Shown in pieces: positions 53,450-63,964 of a DNA stretch of 64,000 nucleotides. Position 1 is the first letter of the stretch, and every line of letters begins with the position of its first letter. The position numbers and the translations under genes are program-made. Origin of the DNA: Eublepharis macularius (taxonomy: Eukaryota > Chordata > Lepidosauria > Squamata > Eublepharidae); contig NC_072796.1 of the NCBI RefSeq assembly GCF_028583425.1, positions 130,793,464 through 130,857,463 on the forward strand. The letters run 5' to 3'. The notes under the pieces are model-generated. The model saw nothing but the letters and a program-made list of their open reading frames with translations, was not told the DNA's origin and ran no database searches.

Positions 53450-54222
53450 AGGAATCAGGTCAAGATTCAACATTGTTGTAACAAGGCCAGTGGTTTCCTT
53501 GCACCAGCAATAAAGTTGTGCAACCTGCTCCTATAATTATAGGATTCTTAACTGCAGAGTTCAATAGCATTCTCATCAGAGGAACAGAGTTACTTGGGGA
53601 GAAAAAAAACCCTGAAACCTTTCCATTGTGGCTTTTCTCAATTCTGCAACAACATTTCCATGACACGGGAGATGGAATAGCAATTATGTCTTTCTGGAGG
53701 CGTCCATATGTACTTGGGCTTCTCCCAAACACATACACACAGAAAGAAATGATTGCTATTCCATCCTCTGCATTCTGGAACTGTCACAGAAGAGTGTCCA
53801 AGCCCTGAGACAGTCACTGGTGCTTTATAAACAGCGGGATGTTGTATGAATCCAGCAGGGCTGAACCAAGCCTCTTCAACCACAACATCAAAATATAACA
53901 GAAACATAAACACGGATCCAAAGAATGGTGAGTGGTGCTCATCTTATGGAGTTGATCTTTTCCAATTCCTCCCTGCCTTCTGCAGCCCTTGAAGGTCAGG
54001 AGACCTTTGGAAATGATGTAGAATGAAGGGCTCTGCCACTTGAGGGTGGTGGGAAGAATCTGCAGAACTCATGGACACTTGACTGACCTCTTGCAAAAGG
54101 CCCCGCCATGCCTTCTGCAGAGGGTGCAGGATGCTGTGTGTGTGTGATGGTGCACAGAAGGCATTAATGAAGTCACATGGAGCACCTCCATGGTGCCAGT
54201 AGGGCTTGGGTCTACTGCCTGT
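53450..54222. other. Unassigned sequence
   Basis: 53590-53790 contains two related segments, GACACGGGAGATGGAATAGC and GAAATGATTGCTATTCCATC, in inverted relation. No gene is seen. Confidence 0.4.
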
Positions 54223-54425
54223 AGGGTTACCAACTTCCAGGTGGGGGCTGAAGTTCTCCTAGAATTACAACTGAGCTCCAGATATCAGTTTTCCTGGAGA
54301 AAGTGGCAACTTTGGAAAGCAGATCGACGGCATTGCAACCCCGCTAAGCTCCCTTCCTCAAACTCTGCCCTCCCAAGGGACTGCCCCCAAATCTCCAGGT
54401 ATTTCCCAAACGAGCTGGCAAGCCT
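54223..54425. mobile_element. MITE with GGGTTACCAACTTCCAGGTG ends
   Basis: GGGTTACCAACTTCCAGGTG, GAATTACAACTGAGCTCC, CCTGGAGAAAGTGGCAACTT and AAATCTCCAGGTATTTCCC, closing with GAGCTGGCAAGCC. Same family as 27014. Confidence 0.72.
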
Positions 54426-54729
54426 CCTGCCTGTTCCTATATGGGAAACAAAGAGTGTTTGCGCCTCTGCATCATTTGCAGTGCATGAAAAAGCAGATTG
54501 TGCTTGGAATCACACCATGTGAGTTTGTGGGTCACGTATGTGTAGTTCCGTTACCTGCCGTCACCTCACTGATTGATCTTGGGGATTAGTCTCTGTTTTA
54601 ATATTCCCCGTCTGCAAAATCAGCACATGTTTTCTACATGCTTGATGTGTCTTGGCCCTATTATACGTATATGAAGGGTTGCCAGCTCTGGCTTGGGACA
54701 TTGCTGATGACTTCAAGGCGCTCCCTGAG

Positions 54730-55422
54730 TAGACATGGGCATGAACAGAACAAAAAACGAACATGGTGTTCGTTGTTCGTTGCCATCCACAAACAATGAA
54801 CAACAAACACTCATTAACATGATTCTGTTCATGAACATATTCATTGTTCGTTGTTTGTGGGGGCCAGCAGGCTCTCCTCCAGCCATCAAGATCCCTACTG
54901 CACCACTCCCAGAAACCCTACCTAAGCAGGCAGCAGGAAAGGTACCAATAATAAATAATAGCTTGGCCCAGAGCCTGGCAGCAGCCCTGGAACCTGAAGG
55001 GGTACTGCACCACACACAAAGAAAATTCAAGCTCCAGTACACTCACCCTGTCTCTCTAACAGCAGCTGTCTCTCCCTGAAAGCCAGAGCTGAGAGCCCCC
55101 CCCCCCCCGGTCTTTTCCTCTTGTAACAAATTTGGAGCTCCACACTTGGAAGGAAGACCTGCCTATCAAGCTAAATTGGGCTTAGATTGGGGTTTCTAGG
55201 GCAACGGCAGGAGTTCAGACAGAGTTCAGACAATCCCTGTCTACGTTGCCAAGGGAATTGATTGCAGGTGCCAGACTGTCTGGCTTGACGAATAGCAACA
55301 AATGAGGCTTGCAACAACCACCTGTTCCTTTAGAATGGGGCCTCACAAACAGCTTGTTCACAAACAGCAGATTGCTGTTCGTGGGTTTTTAAAGTTTGTA
55401 TTGCTGTTCGTGCCCATCTCTA
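54730..55422. mobile_element. hAT non-autonomous transposon, TAGACATGGGC ends (copy 2, reversed)
   Basis: 693 bp from TAGACATGGGCATGAACAG to GTTCGTGCCCATCTCTA. The flanking octamers TCCCTGAG and TCCCTAAA match at 6 of 8. The interior is the reverse of the 27649 copy (TACCAATAATAAATAATAGC, CAGACTGTCTGG). Confidence 0.88.
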
Positions 55423-55647
55423 TCCCTAAACAAGGGATGTGATGCCGTGCAACCCACCTGCTGAAGATGCCATTTTCTGCTTTGTAGGAGGCATTACTTG
55501 GGGGGTAGGGCCTTGTAAAAAGATACAGAACCAGATATACTCAGGGAATAGGGGGCTTTTGTACTGAGTTGTGCTCCGAACGTGGGCTCTGTCCCTGGGC
55601 TCCATTTGGTCATTAAAATGCTTCCCTCCCCCCAAGCATTGACGTTT
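55423..55647. other. Unassigned sequence
   Basis: No gene or repeat is recognised. Confidence 0.4.
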
Positions 55648-55999
55648 AGGGTTGCCAGGCTGCAGCTGGCAATCCATTGGAGAATTTACAGGCAGAGACT
55701 GTTGTACTGGCATTATGATAGTGTGCTGACATCACTTCCTGTGAAAATTGGAAGTGACATCATGGAATGCTCTAGGGTTTGTTAAAAACCTCTATGGTTT
55801 TACTATAGAGTTTTTGCAAATCATAGAGTATCTCATGACACTACTTTTGGTTTTCACTGTAAGTCACATCAGGATGCTGGTCCGACGCTGATGCAAGCCC
55901 TGATTCTACCTGCCCCACCTTTCCTCTCTCTGGCACTTCAGGCACGAGAGGATAAAATACCAGGCTGGCAGGAGGTCTCCAGGAGACCTGGCAACCCAA
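55648..55999. mobile_element. MITE of the AGGGTTGCCAG / CTTCC family, near complete
   Basis: AGGGTTGCCAGGCTGCAGC opens and GGAGACCTGGCAACCC closes. The centre holds ATCACTTCCTGTGAAAATTG, GGAAGTGACATCATGG and the hairpin AAAACCTCTATGGTTTTAC / TATAGAGTTTTTGC. This is the clearest full copy of the family. Confidence 0.7.
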
Positions 56000-56114
56000 C
56001 TGTAGAAAGAACATCGGTCTCAGGTTGCAACTGCTGCGACAGAAAAAGCAACAAAGGAGGCTAGCGTATAGATTGATCATTCTTGGTATAGTTTCCCCCA
56101 GTTCCCACTGTCCA

Positions 56115-56140
56115 GTGTGTGTGTGTGTGTGTGTGTGTGT
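56115..56140. repeat. (GT)n microsatellite
   Basis: Thirteen GT units immediately before a 5S-SINE 3' end. Confidence 0.95.
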
Positions 56141-56346
56141 GATGCCCTCAAGTCAGAATTGAATTATGGTGACCCCTGGTGGGATTTTCATGGTAAGAAA
56201 CTATCAGAGATGGTTTGCCATTGCTTGCCTCTGCAACCCTGGTCTTCGATGGAGGTCTCCCATCCATTTACTAACCAAGGGTGACCCTGCTTAGCTTCTG
56301 AGATCTGCCAAGATCAGGCTCACTTGGGATATCCAGATCAGGGCTC
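56141..56346 (-). mobile_element. 5S rRNA-derived SINE
   Basis: ATGCCCTCAAGTCAGAATTG, GAGGTCTCCCATCCATTTAC, GACCCTGCTTAGCTTCTGAG, ATCTGCCAAGATCAGGC: a full-length minus-strand copy. Confidence 0.88.
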
Positions 56347-56599
56347 CCAGTATCTAGATGCTACATTTTTTTCTTTTTCTCTGGTTTTGATGCTATTTCA
56401 CAAGCAAACTTCCATTGTCTAGTCCAAGGCCGTTACTAAACTGGTAAGGAAAATAAAGAAAGTCTAGGAAACTGGATGGGGAGTGGGGAAGCCAAATGGA
56501 GTCTGGAGGATGAGACACTCTAATGCTTTCCTAAGGAGACCCTGTACTAGGCTGAAAAACGTGCTAATCTAGTTGGCTCTTTGCATTTAGCTTTTAATT
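56347..56599. other. Unassigned sequence
   Basis: No gene or repeat is recognised. Confidence 0.4.
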
Positions 56600-56720
56600 A
56601 GAATTTCATTTCATTTTATTTATTTTCGTTTGTAGTTTGCCTTTCTCACTGGGACTCAGGGTGGATAGAAAGCACAATAGAACAATTCAGTCCATCAATA
56701 CGCTGATTAAAGAACATTGA
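56600..56720 (-). mobile_element. LINE 3'-tail fragment
   Basis: ATTTCATTTTATTTATTTTC and TTGCCTTTCTCACTGGGACT, CAGGGTGGATAG: a reversed L2/CR1-like tail, similar to 25055-25130. Confidence 0.5.
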
Positions 56721-56773
56721 TAACGTTTGAATTATTTTTACGATGCCCCCCACTACTTGTTTTCAAATCTCAA

Positions 56774-56885
56774 AGTGTCTCTCTACACGAGACACTTGAC
56801 ATGTGAAGGACATGTGTCAGGAGATGCAATATTAGTTGAGAAGGGTAGTTTAAAAAGACAGAGCTGATGGTAGGGCAAAGGCTAG
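56774..56885. mobile_element. Half MITE, CTCTCTACAYGAG-TIR family
   Basis: GTGTCTCTCTACACGAGACA, GGAGATGCAATATTAGTTGA, GGTAGTTTAAAAAGACAGAG and GGGCAAAGGC form a left half. It is cut by the SINE at 56886, and no right half follows. Confidence 0.65.
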
Positions 56886-57149
56886 GAGAGCCAGTTTGAT
56901 GCAGCGGTTAAGAGCGGCGGGACTCTAATCTGGAGAACCAGGTTTGATTCCCCACTCCTCCACTTGAAGCCAGCTGGGTGACCTTGGATCAGGCACAGCT
57001 CTCTCAGAGCTCTCTCAGCCCCACCCACCTCACAGGATGATCATCATGAGGATAATAATAACATACTTTGTAAACCACTCTGAGTGGGCATTATATACCA
57101 CCTGAAGGGCGGTATATAAATCAAATGTTATTATTATTATTATATTATG
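56886..57149 (+). mobile_element. Sauria-type tRNA-derived SINE
   Basis: AGAGCCAGTTTGATGCAGCG, GGTTTGATTCCCC, GGGTGACCTTGGATCAGGCA, GGCGGTATATAAATCAAATG then (TTA)n: full-length plus strand. Confidence 0.93.
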
Positions 57150-57411
57150 ATAGAAGGGAGGGCTGAAAGCCTTTCTCCACACACGGCTGTCATGATCTGA
57201 ATCAGGTGCTGTGCACGATCAACCTACAATTCCCAGGGTGTGTGTTTGGCATGCAAGTTTCATTTAAATAATACAAATAATTGCTACTGCCTAAAGATCA
57301 GGTCATGCTGAAGACCTGGGGCTAGCAGCAAGGGATCTTCGGGGCTATCTTCTGCACCTATCACTGAGCATGCCTGAAAGGGTCCACTGCACTGGGTGCC
57401 TTTACTATGAA
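57150..57411. other. Unassigned sequence
   Basis: No gene or repeat is recognised. Confidence 0.4.
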
Positions 57412-57864
57412 CCTCTCTACATGTTCCTAAGTAGCTAGGGATGGTCAAGTGCAGGATTTTATGTGTGGTCCTCAATTCACACACAGGTTGTTCTTGCTCG
57501 GAGCACATGCATGCCACTTTCATGGGAGCTCCCTTTGTGTGATTGCATCTGCAAGCGTGTCCAGAGGGCAGAGTGCCAATTCAGCTCTGTTTTCGCTGCA
57601 AGAACAAGTACTGTAGGCTCCTTTGACTTGCCAATTAGTGTTTCTTTAAAGTGTGAGGAACTGTCAAGATCTGCATTTCAATGAATGGATGTGGGGGGAA
57701 CTGGGATACTTTGAGCAATCAAGGAGGAACTGATATCGAACATGTGAATGTATCCATGTGGAGCAGGATACTGACTGTGCGAGCAAGGACATGGAAATTT
57801 GATGGGGGGACACTTGAAATGAGGCTCACTTGACCATCCCTAATGAGTAACGTGTAGAGAGACT
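57412..57864. mobile_element. MITE with CTCTCTACAYGTT..TAGGGATGGTCAAGTG ends
   Basis: CCTCTCTACATGTTCCTAAG then TAGGGATGGTCAAGTG at the left are matched in reverse at the right (CACTTGACCATCCCTA ... AACGTGTAGAGAGAC). About 450 bp, no transposase. The outer bases resemble the CTCTCTACAYGAG family but the inner sequence differs, so it is a separate subfamily. Confidence 0.72.
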
Positions 57865-58473
57865 GATAGCCTGGAGATTATGATGGAGTCATTGACCCAG
57901 CAGCTGCAGCACACAAGTTGCTGTCAAATACTTATATTGAAAGAACAGCTATATTTTTACCGAAATCCTCTCCCAACTGACTGTTTCTCTAGAGTGTTTT
58001 CTACTGAAATTGTTCTGTAACACTCAGATCGCTCAGATCCCAGGGGCAAGTTGTCCCAGGATCTTGCAAGAGCCAGCATGCTTTGGTCGGCAGAGTAAAT
58101 CATTGATGGAAGGTAATAAAGTGTGTGTACAAAATAGCTGTGTGCCTTTGGATGGCTGACCAGATTCCTCTTACTTCTTTCATACATACAGGAAGTTTCA
58201 AAAACAATTCTGGCATTGAACTTCTTGTGTAAGGCAAAATTTATGCTGCCTAACTTGCAAGTTTATTGTTTGCATATTATGCAGATTCAACACTGTGTAC
58301 AGCTTGCACACTTTAGCAAAGGAGTTTAATTTCACTGGACATACACACACAACATATTTCTCCGTCTCTGGATGTTCTCCCTTACCCACACGAGGAGTTC
58401 CATTTAACATCTGCATTGCACCTGCATTCCTTAGGATGGAATCCCCAGTGTTTCTCATCCCCTGGGCACTTTG
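57865..58473. other. Unassigned sequence
   Basis: No gene or repeat is recognised. Confidence 0.4.
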
Positions 58474-58919
58474 ATTCTCTCTACATGAGATGCCTCTGCA
58501 CAAGTTCGTCAAGTATGTTAGCTGGGAAGTGTAGTTTAAGAAGACAGAGCCGGCGGAGATCTCTCCTCAGAGCATTTGTTAATTTCATCTTCATCTCCCC
58601 TCTGCGCTCCAGAAGCCTCCCCATAATCTGTTAATTTCACCTTTCCAGTCTAAAACTGTGTGGGATGGCAACCAGAGGGCAGCGAGGAATGGAAATGAGC
58701 TGCAGCTGCTGTCCAGAGCCGGGCTTGGACCTGGAGAGGTTCTAATGGGCTGAAGTTTCCCTTCTGGCATTTCACAGCCCCTTCACATAGCTCCAGTGTA
58801 GAGCAAAGCCTTTGCCCTGCTGCTGGCTCTGTCTTTTGAAACTACCCTTCCTGGCTACCATTGCGTCTCCCAATATGTGTTCTTCATGTGTCCGATGTCT
58901 TGTGTAAAGAAGAGTCTCT
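58474..58919. mobile_element. MITE, CTCTCTACAYGAG-TIR family, subtype A, full
   Basis: ATTCTCTCTACATGAGATGC opens, and GATGTCTTGTGTAAAGAAGA then GTCTCTC closes. Long shared blocks with 1433-1859 include CAACCAGAGGGCAGCGAGG and CTGGCATTTCACAGCCCCTT. Confidence 0.8.
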
Positions 58920-59097
58920 CAGTTGCAATCAAAATTAGAGCACTGTGTGCAGAGAAATTGAGGAGAACTTGCAGCTCACATGTGACTGTTGCACAGTACA
59001 CAGGATGGGCACTCTGGACCCAATCTGTGCTCTCCATAATGTGTGAACTGAAGTATTTTCTGCATGTTCAGTAGAGTATTTGGGGGTGGACACTGGG

Positions 59098-59290
59098 GAA
59101 ACTTGCATCACACTATGTCACGCCATCACTTCCAGTTGTGTGCCCGGAAGTGATGTCATAGCATCATGTGGTGCTCTAGGGATATAGTTTTTACCATAGA
59201 GATTTGGGGAATTCCTAGAGCGTTGCTCAATGCTGAGGTGTCACTTGCAGGTGTGCGACTGGAAGTAACATTGCCAAATTGGGCAATGCC
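59098..59290. mobile_element. CTATGG-CCATAG / CTTCC MITE-like repeat
   Basis: CCATCACTTCCAGTTGTGTG, CGGAAGTGATGTCATAGCAT, CTCTAGGGATATAGTTTTTA, CCATAGAGATTTGGGGAATT and CCTAGAGCG give the family's inverted core. Confidence 0.6.
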
Positions 59291-59506
59291 AGTTCTCCCT
59301 CCTCTCCCATTTGTTTGCTTCTGCTGGTCCATCTAGCAGCATCAGCAGGAGCCCAGAGCCCAGCATGGGAGGTTATCCACTGTGGCAGCCCAAACCTTCA
59401 GGTCAGCATAGTTTTCCCATTTGCTTGTGCTTTCCGGAATGGTGCAATCCCCAAATATAAAATAGATAAATGATGCACAACATCACAGAAGGCTTTCTGC
59501 TTTCAG

Positions 59507-59896
59507 TGGCCACTGCGGCTCAGTGGAAGAGCTCCTGCTTTGCACGCAGAAGGTCCCTGGTTCAATCCCCAACATCTCCAGTTAAAAGGATGTTGTGAAG
59601 GGTGCTGTGAAAGGCCTCTGCCTGAGACCCTGGAGAGCTGCTTCCAGTCAGAGCAGGCAATGCTGACCTTGATAGATGAAGAGTCCAAATAAATAGAAGC
59701 CAGTTTCAGATAGAGGTCCTGCTTTGCATGCAGAAGGTCTCGAGTTCAGTCCTCAGCATCTCCAGTTAAAAGGATCAGGTAGCAGACGGTGTGAAAGACC
59801 TTCACCGGAGACCCGGGAGAATGGCTGCCAGCCTGAGTAGACAATACTGCCCTTGATGGAACAAAAGTTCTGAGGCAGCTTCATGTGTTCATATGC
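59507..59896 (+). mobile_element. Dimeric tRNA-derived SINE, GGCTCAG family
   Basis: The first unit has a complete tRNA-like head (GCGGCTCAGTGGAAGAGC, GGTTCAATCCCC). At about 59666-59726 it passes through the linker GAAGAGTCCAAATAAATAGA into a second, headless unit (GGTCCTGCTTTGCATGC, GAGTTCAGTCCTC) and ends GCAGCTTCATGTGTTCAT. The 72-nt junction differs at only two positions from the 32403-32474 junction of the tandem array. Confidence 0.9.
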
Positions 59897-60980
59897 ATAG
59901 CAGCCGACTGACAGCATGATGAACAATGAATGGAATCAGACTAATGTTGGGAAAGTGGCCATCTCTGCAGAGGCAGATAATGTGTGCTTGGCTGGTAGCA
60001 GGAGATTAGATGTTCGTACCTGGCGGGGTAGCAGCTAGCTAACGACGGCTGCTGCAGAAGGGAGTGAACAAGCCCGGGGAAAGTCACAAACATCAATGGA
60101 GCTTTTAAAGGCTCTTAAATGTATGAAGATCTTAAAAAGCGATCGGCTGACCTTTTCCCCAGTTAAGTACACAAGAATCGGTAGAGCAAAGAGCCGTACT
60201 TTCTGTTTGGAAAGGAGTGCACCACGCAGCGATGCCGCAGGCCGTTCCCCCCGCTAATGGATATGGCGCTTTTTCAGCAGATTGATGCATTTATGTCTTA
60301 CCAGCATTTCATACGCTTTGGGAATTTCTTGATAAAAAGAACAGGACCTTCTGGTGCATCCAGTCTCCTCGTTCAGGTGAATAACTGAGATGGATGCTGA
60401 GATGTTGAAGCCACCCCAGAATTATCATTATTCGGGTTGTCAGGGTGAATGAGCATTGGATAAGAGGTAGAATTTTGGCTGCTGACCCCATCCCACCTTT
60501 CCTGAAAAATGTTGGAAAATGCGTACATTTATGGTACGGGGACACAGAAAATGGTGTGAAATGGAGTATTTTACCCAAGGGAGAAGCCAATGGGGATTTA
60601 TGGGACAAAACAGCAGAGACGAGAAACTCGAAACCATCTCTTGTTATGAGTATCACTGTTGTATCCTGTGGTTTTCTTACCCATAAGTTCACAAAAATGG
60701 CATATTTAGAAATTTTCAAACAAAGCAAGGAGATTCTGCACTATTTTCCCTTCTTTTACTCCCTTTTAGCCCCTGATTTGCATCTCTAGGGGAGCCGTGC
60801 ATTATTCTTGCCTCAATGCTGCCCTCTTCTGTTTCAAATATTATCTTCAAGTGGAAATTCTGAAAAACTGTGTTGCGTGTTTGTACGTGTTTCTGAAGTC
60901 ACATTTTGAAGTGGATCAACCTCAGTATCGATTCTCATGTTTCTCTTTTCATTAAAGCAAACACAGTAAGTTTTAGAAAC
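59897..60980. other. Unique sequence
   Basis: A long non-repetitive stretch with normal composition and several overlapping frames (60309-60789) lacking known domains. It is a reasonable candidate for conserved noncoding DNA. Confidence 0.5.
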
Positions 60981-60982
60981 AG

Positions 60983-61195
60983 CCAGTGTGGTGTTGTGGT
61001 TGATCTTGGATGGGTCACTGTTCCTTGGCCTAATCCACCTCAGAGAAAGGCGATGTTTTTTTTAAAAAAGTAACTAAATAATATAGTTGCACAGCAGTTG
61101 TGGGGATAAAATTGGAGATGGAAATGCACGTATGCTGCCCTCAGCTCTGTGGAGGAGGGATAGGATAAAATGTGCTAGAAAAATAACTGAATTGA
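60983..61195 (+). mobile_element. Decayed tRNA-derived SINE
   Basis: GCCAGTGTGGTGTTGTGGTT (head), ATGGGTCACTGTTCCTTGGC, GTTGTGGGGATAAAATTGGA, and a decayed tail. The B-box is deleted. Confidence 0.55.
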
Positions 61196-61539
61196 CTTTT
61201 CAGGAAAACAGTCACTCCAAACAGAAATGGTGACATGGATTTGGATATAGGAAGATGAACTTTATACCAAGCAGAATTAGCTCAGTATTGTCTTTTCTGA
61301 TTGATTCTCTCAGGCCAATAAAAGTCTTTTCCTAACACCTCCCATTTGAGATCTTTCAATTGGATATGCCAAGGCTTGAACTCAGGGCCATCATGCTAAA
61401 GTCGGCCTCTCTAGCATTTAATTGGGATAGGTCCATTTAACTTACCAGAATATATTGTTGAAGGCTTTCATGGCCGGAAAATGTTAGTTGTTGTAGATTT
61501 TCCGGGCTGTATGGCCGTGGTCTTGGTATTGTAGTTCCT

Positions 61540-61574
61540 GACGTTTTGCCAGCAGCTGTGACTGGCATCTTCAG
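61540..61574 (-). ncRNA. Hammerhead-like motif, decayed
   Basis: On the minus strand CUGAAGA (61574-61568), extra U, stem II GCCAGU/GCUGGC, then AAAA instead of GAAA, and CGUC. The loss of the G in GAAA would be expected to stop cleavage. Confidence 0.45.
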
Positions 61575-61845
61575 AGGTGTAGCAGCAAAAGAGATCTCTC
61601 AGTGTCAATGTGTGGAGAAGATGTTAGCAGGTAATTAGCATAAAATTAGCATATCAACCACCAATCCATATGCAAAAGAAGCTCCTCAGGATACAGTGAA
61701 GCTTCCCCCCTTTAGCATTCCACACCCTGGGAAACTCTTACAGGATGACTCAGCCCAAACCCACCTTCCTGAGTAGATATAAATTACCTGCCAACATCTT
61801 CTCCACACATTGACACAGAGATCTCTGTCTTTTGGTGCTACACCT

Positions 61846-61880
61846 CTGAAGATGCCAGTCACAGCTGCTGGCGAAACATC
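61846..61880 (+). ncRNA. Hammerhead-like motif, stem III altered
   Basis: CUGAAGA (61846-61852), extra U, stem II, GAAA intact, but CAUC in place of CGUC, so the self-complementary ACGU step is broken. Confidence 0.45.
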
Positions 61881-62261
61881 AGGAACTACAATGCCAAGAC
61901 CACGGCCATACAGCCCGGAAAATCTACAACTAACTTACCAGAATTCAACACATCCTTAGTTTGGAGGGCACAAGTAGTTTCAAGACTGGTGATATGAACT
62001 TCATTATTTAATAGTAAACCAGTTTGCTTGATTGAAGACTAATGCACCATACTTGGCATTTACAGTTAGGCTAAGCGTGCGCTACTAAAAATTTCAACTT
62101 AGAAGGCTTGAATTGATTCCCACGGGAGATCACTGGAAATCTGCAGCTCACATCAGAATATGATCTACTGTAATTCAGTTATTGATTTCAGTGGCGCTGA
62201 GAACGTATAGCTGAACATCAGACAGTAGTACAAGACTAACTTAGCATATTGGTGGTGGGAA

Positions 62262-62459
62262 GTTCTGTCAAGTCATAGCTGACTTAGGCAACGCCTGCTG
62301 AGGTTTTCAAGGCAAGAGTCTAACAGAGATGGTTTGCCATTCCCAGCCTCTACAACCCTAGGCTTCTTTGGAGGACTCCCATCCAATTATTAACCAAGGC
62401 TGACCTTGCTTAGCTTCTGAGATCTGATGAGATTGTGCTTGCCTGGGTGATCCAATCAA
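62262..62459 (-). mobile_element. 5S rRNA-derived SINE
   Basis: TCAAGTCATAGCTGACTTAG, GACTCCCATCCAATTATTAA and GCTTAGCTTCTGAGATCTGA: a full minus-strand copy like 26341. Confidence 0.88.
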
Positions 62460-62539
62460 GGAAACTTAACATATTCCAAAATAGTATTATGATGGTGTTA
62501 TGTGTGGGGTGGAAAAAGTGGATAGATGGAGCTTTCCTT

Positions 62540-63375
62540 TAGATATGGGCACGAACAGAAAAAACACACACACAAACATAGTATTCGTTGTTTGTTGCCA
62601 TCCATGAACAACGAATAATGAACATTGATGAACATGACCTGTTCACAAACATATTTGTTGTTCGTGGGGGCCAGCAGGCTCTCCTCCAGCCATCAAGATC
62701 CCTACCACACCACTCCCAGAAACCCTACCTGAGCAGACAGCAGGAAATGTACCAATAATAAATAATATCTTGGCTCCAGAGCCTGGCAGCAGCCCTGGAA
62801 CTGGAAGGGGTAGATCCCTACCACACTACTCCCAGAAACCTTACCTGAGCAGGCAGCAGGAGAGGTACCAGTAATAAATAATAGCTTGGCCCAGAGCCTG
62901 GCAGCAGCCCTGGAACTTGAAGAGGTAGATCCCTATCCCACCACACACAAAGAAAATTCAAGCTCCAATGCACTCTCCCTGTCTCTCAAAATGCCAACAA
63001 CAGCTGTGTCTCCCTCTCCACTATCTGCAAAACCAGAGCTGGGAGCCCCCCTCCCCCCCGCTCTTTGCTTCCTTGTAACAAATTTGGAGCTCCACACTTG
63101 AAAGGAAGACCTGCCTATCAAGCTATATTGGGCTTAGATTGGGGTTTCCAGGGCAACAGCAAGAGTTCAGACAATCCCTGCCTAAGTTGCCAAGGGAATT
63201 GATTGCAGGTGCCAGACTGTCTGGCTTGGTGAACAGCAATGAACAGCAATGAACAAAGCTTGCAATGACCACCCGTTCATTTAGAATGGGGCCTCACGAA
63301 TAGGTTGTTCGTGAACAGCTGATTGGGCTGTTTGTGGCTTTTTAAAGTTCGTATTGCTGTTCGTGCCCATCTCTA
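62540..63375. mobile_element. hAT non-autonomous transposon, TAGATATGGGC ends (copy 3, reversed)
   Basis: 836 bp from TAGATATGGGCACGAACAG to GTTCGTGCCCATCTCTA, with an exact 8-bp duplication CTTTCCTT at 62532-62539 and 63376-63383. It is longer than copies 1 and 2 because of an internal tandem duplication (62696-62926). Confidence 0.93.
62696..62926. repeat. Two-copy tandem duplication inside a hAT
   Basis: Units starting AGATCCCTACCACAC at 62696 and 62812 (period 116), with the third AGATCCCTA at 62927. Each includes AGCCTGGCAGCAGCCCTGGA. Copies 1 and 2 of the element have a single unit. Confidence 0.9.
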
Positions 63376-63726
63376 CTTTCCTTCCCTTTCCCATGATACT
63401 AGAACTCAAGGATACTCAGTGAAGTTGATGATGGGTAATATCTTTGGGGCAGGCAAAAAGAGATGCTTATCTATGCTATGAGTAATTAATTTGTAGAATT
63501 CACTGTCAGTGGATGTAGTGGTACTAAAACAAAAAATCGGAACCCACGATTGGAGGGAAAATATAAGTAACCCAAGAGGGAAAAAAATTAGAATTTAATG
63601 AATAGTAAAGTGGCTAGTGCTCTAATAAGTTAAATAAGTTAACAAGTATGAATAAATATATCATAAATACAGACTATTCCTATAAACAAGATGTAAACAA
63701 GATGTAATGGTGGGAAGGAGGACAGA
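63376..63726. other. Unassigned sequence
   Basis: AT-rich in 63560-63710; no gene is recognised. Confidence 0.4.
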
Positions 63727-63964
63727 CAGATTTAAAAGGCAGTTAGACAAATTCATGAAGGATAGACCCACCAGTGGCTAGTAGCCATGGCGAGTAAAGA
63801 GAACTTCCATATTGAGAGGCAGTAAACCTCTGAAATTCAGTGCTAAGAGGCAATGGCCTCCTGTTTGTTGGCCCTCTAGGGTAACTGGTTAGTGGCAGTG
63901 TGGAACAGGATGCCATTCTAGATGGAACACTGGTGTGATACATCAGGGATCTGTTTATTCAGCA
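63727..63964 (+). repeat. Interspersed repeat, class uncertain
   Basis: GGCAGTTAGACAAATTCATG, AGTGGCTAGTAGCCATGG and GAACAGGATGCCATTCTAGA resemble, from memory, a very common reptile repeat. Parts recur at 8303-8500 and 43572-43720. Confidence 0.5.

Larger units (their letters stand above)
61452..61930. mobile_element. Palindromic hammerhead-bearing element (Penelope-like, inferred), longest copy
   Basis: 479 bp with an exact 14-bp duplication TAACTTACCAGAAT at 61438-61451 and 61931-61944. The arms (61452-about 61641 and about 61785-61930) are inverted copies: GATTTTCCGGGCTGTATGGC against GGCCATACAGCCCGGAAAAT, and TGTGTGGAGAAGATGTTAGC against CAACATCTTCTCCACACA. Both arms carry a hammerhead-like core with one CpG-type hit each. 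Outer sequence is shared with 46931-47155, which lacks the middle spacer. There is no reverse transcriptase. Confidence 0.78.

Noticed and set aside
53132..53473. Serine/leucine and cysteine/valine repeat protein frames
   Set aside because: They are translations of the (CA)n(GA)n microsatellite.
2633..57149. Functional tRNA genes at the A/B-box-like motifs
   Set aside because: The motifs belong to SINE heads, which lack a foldable cloverleaf and continue into SINE bodies.
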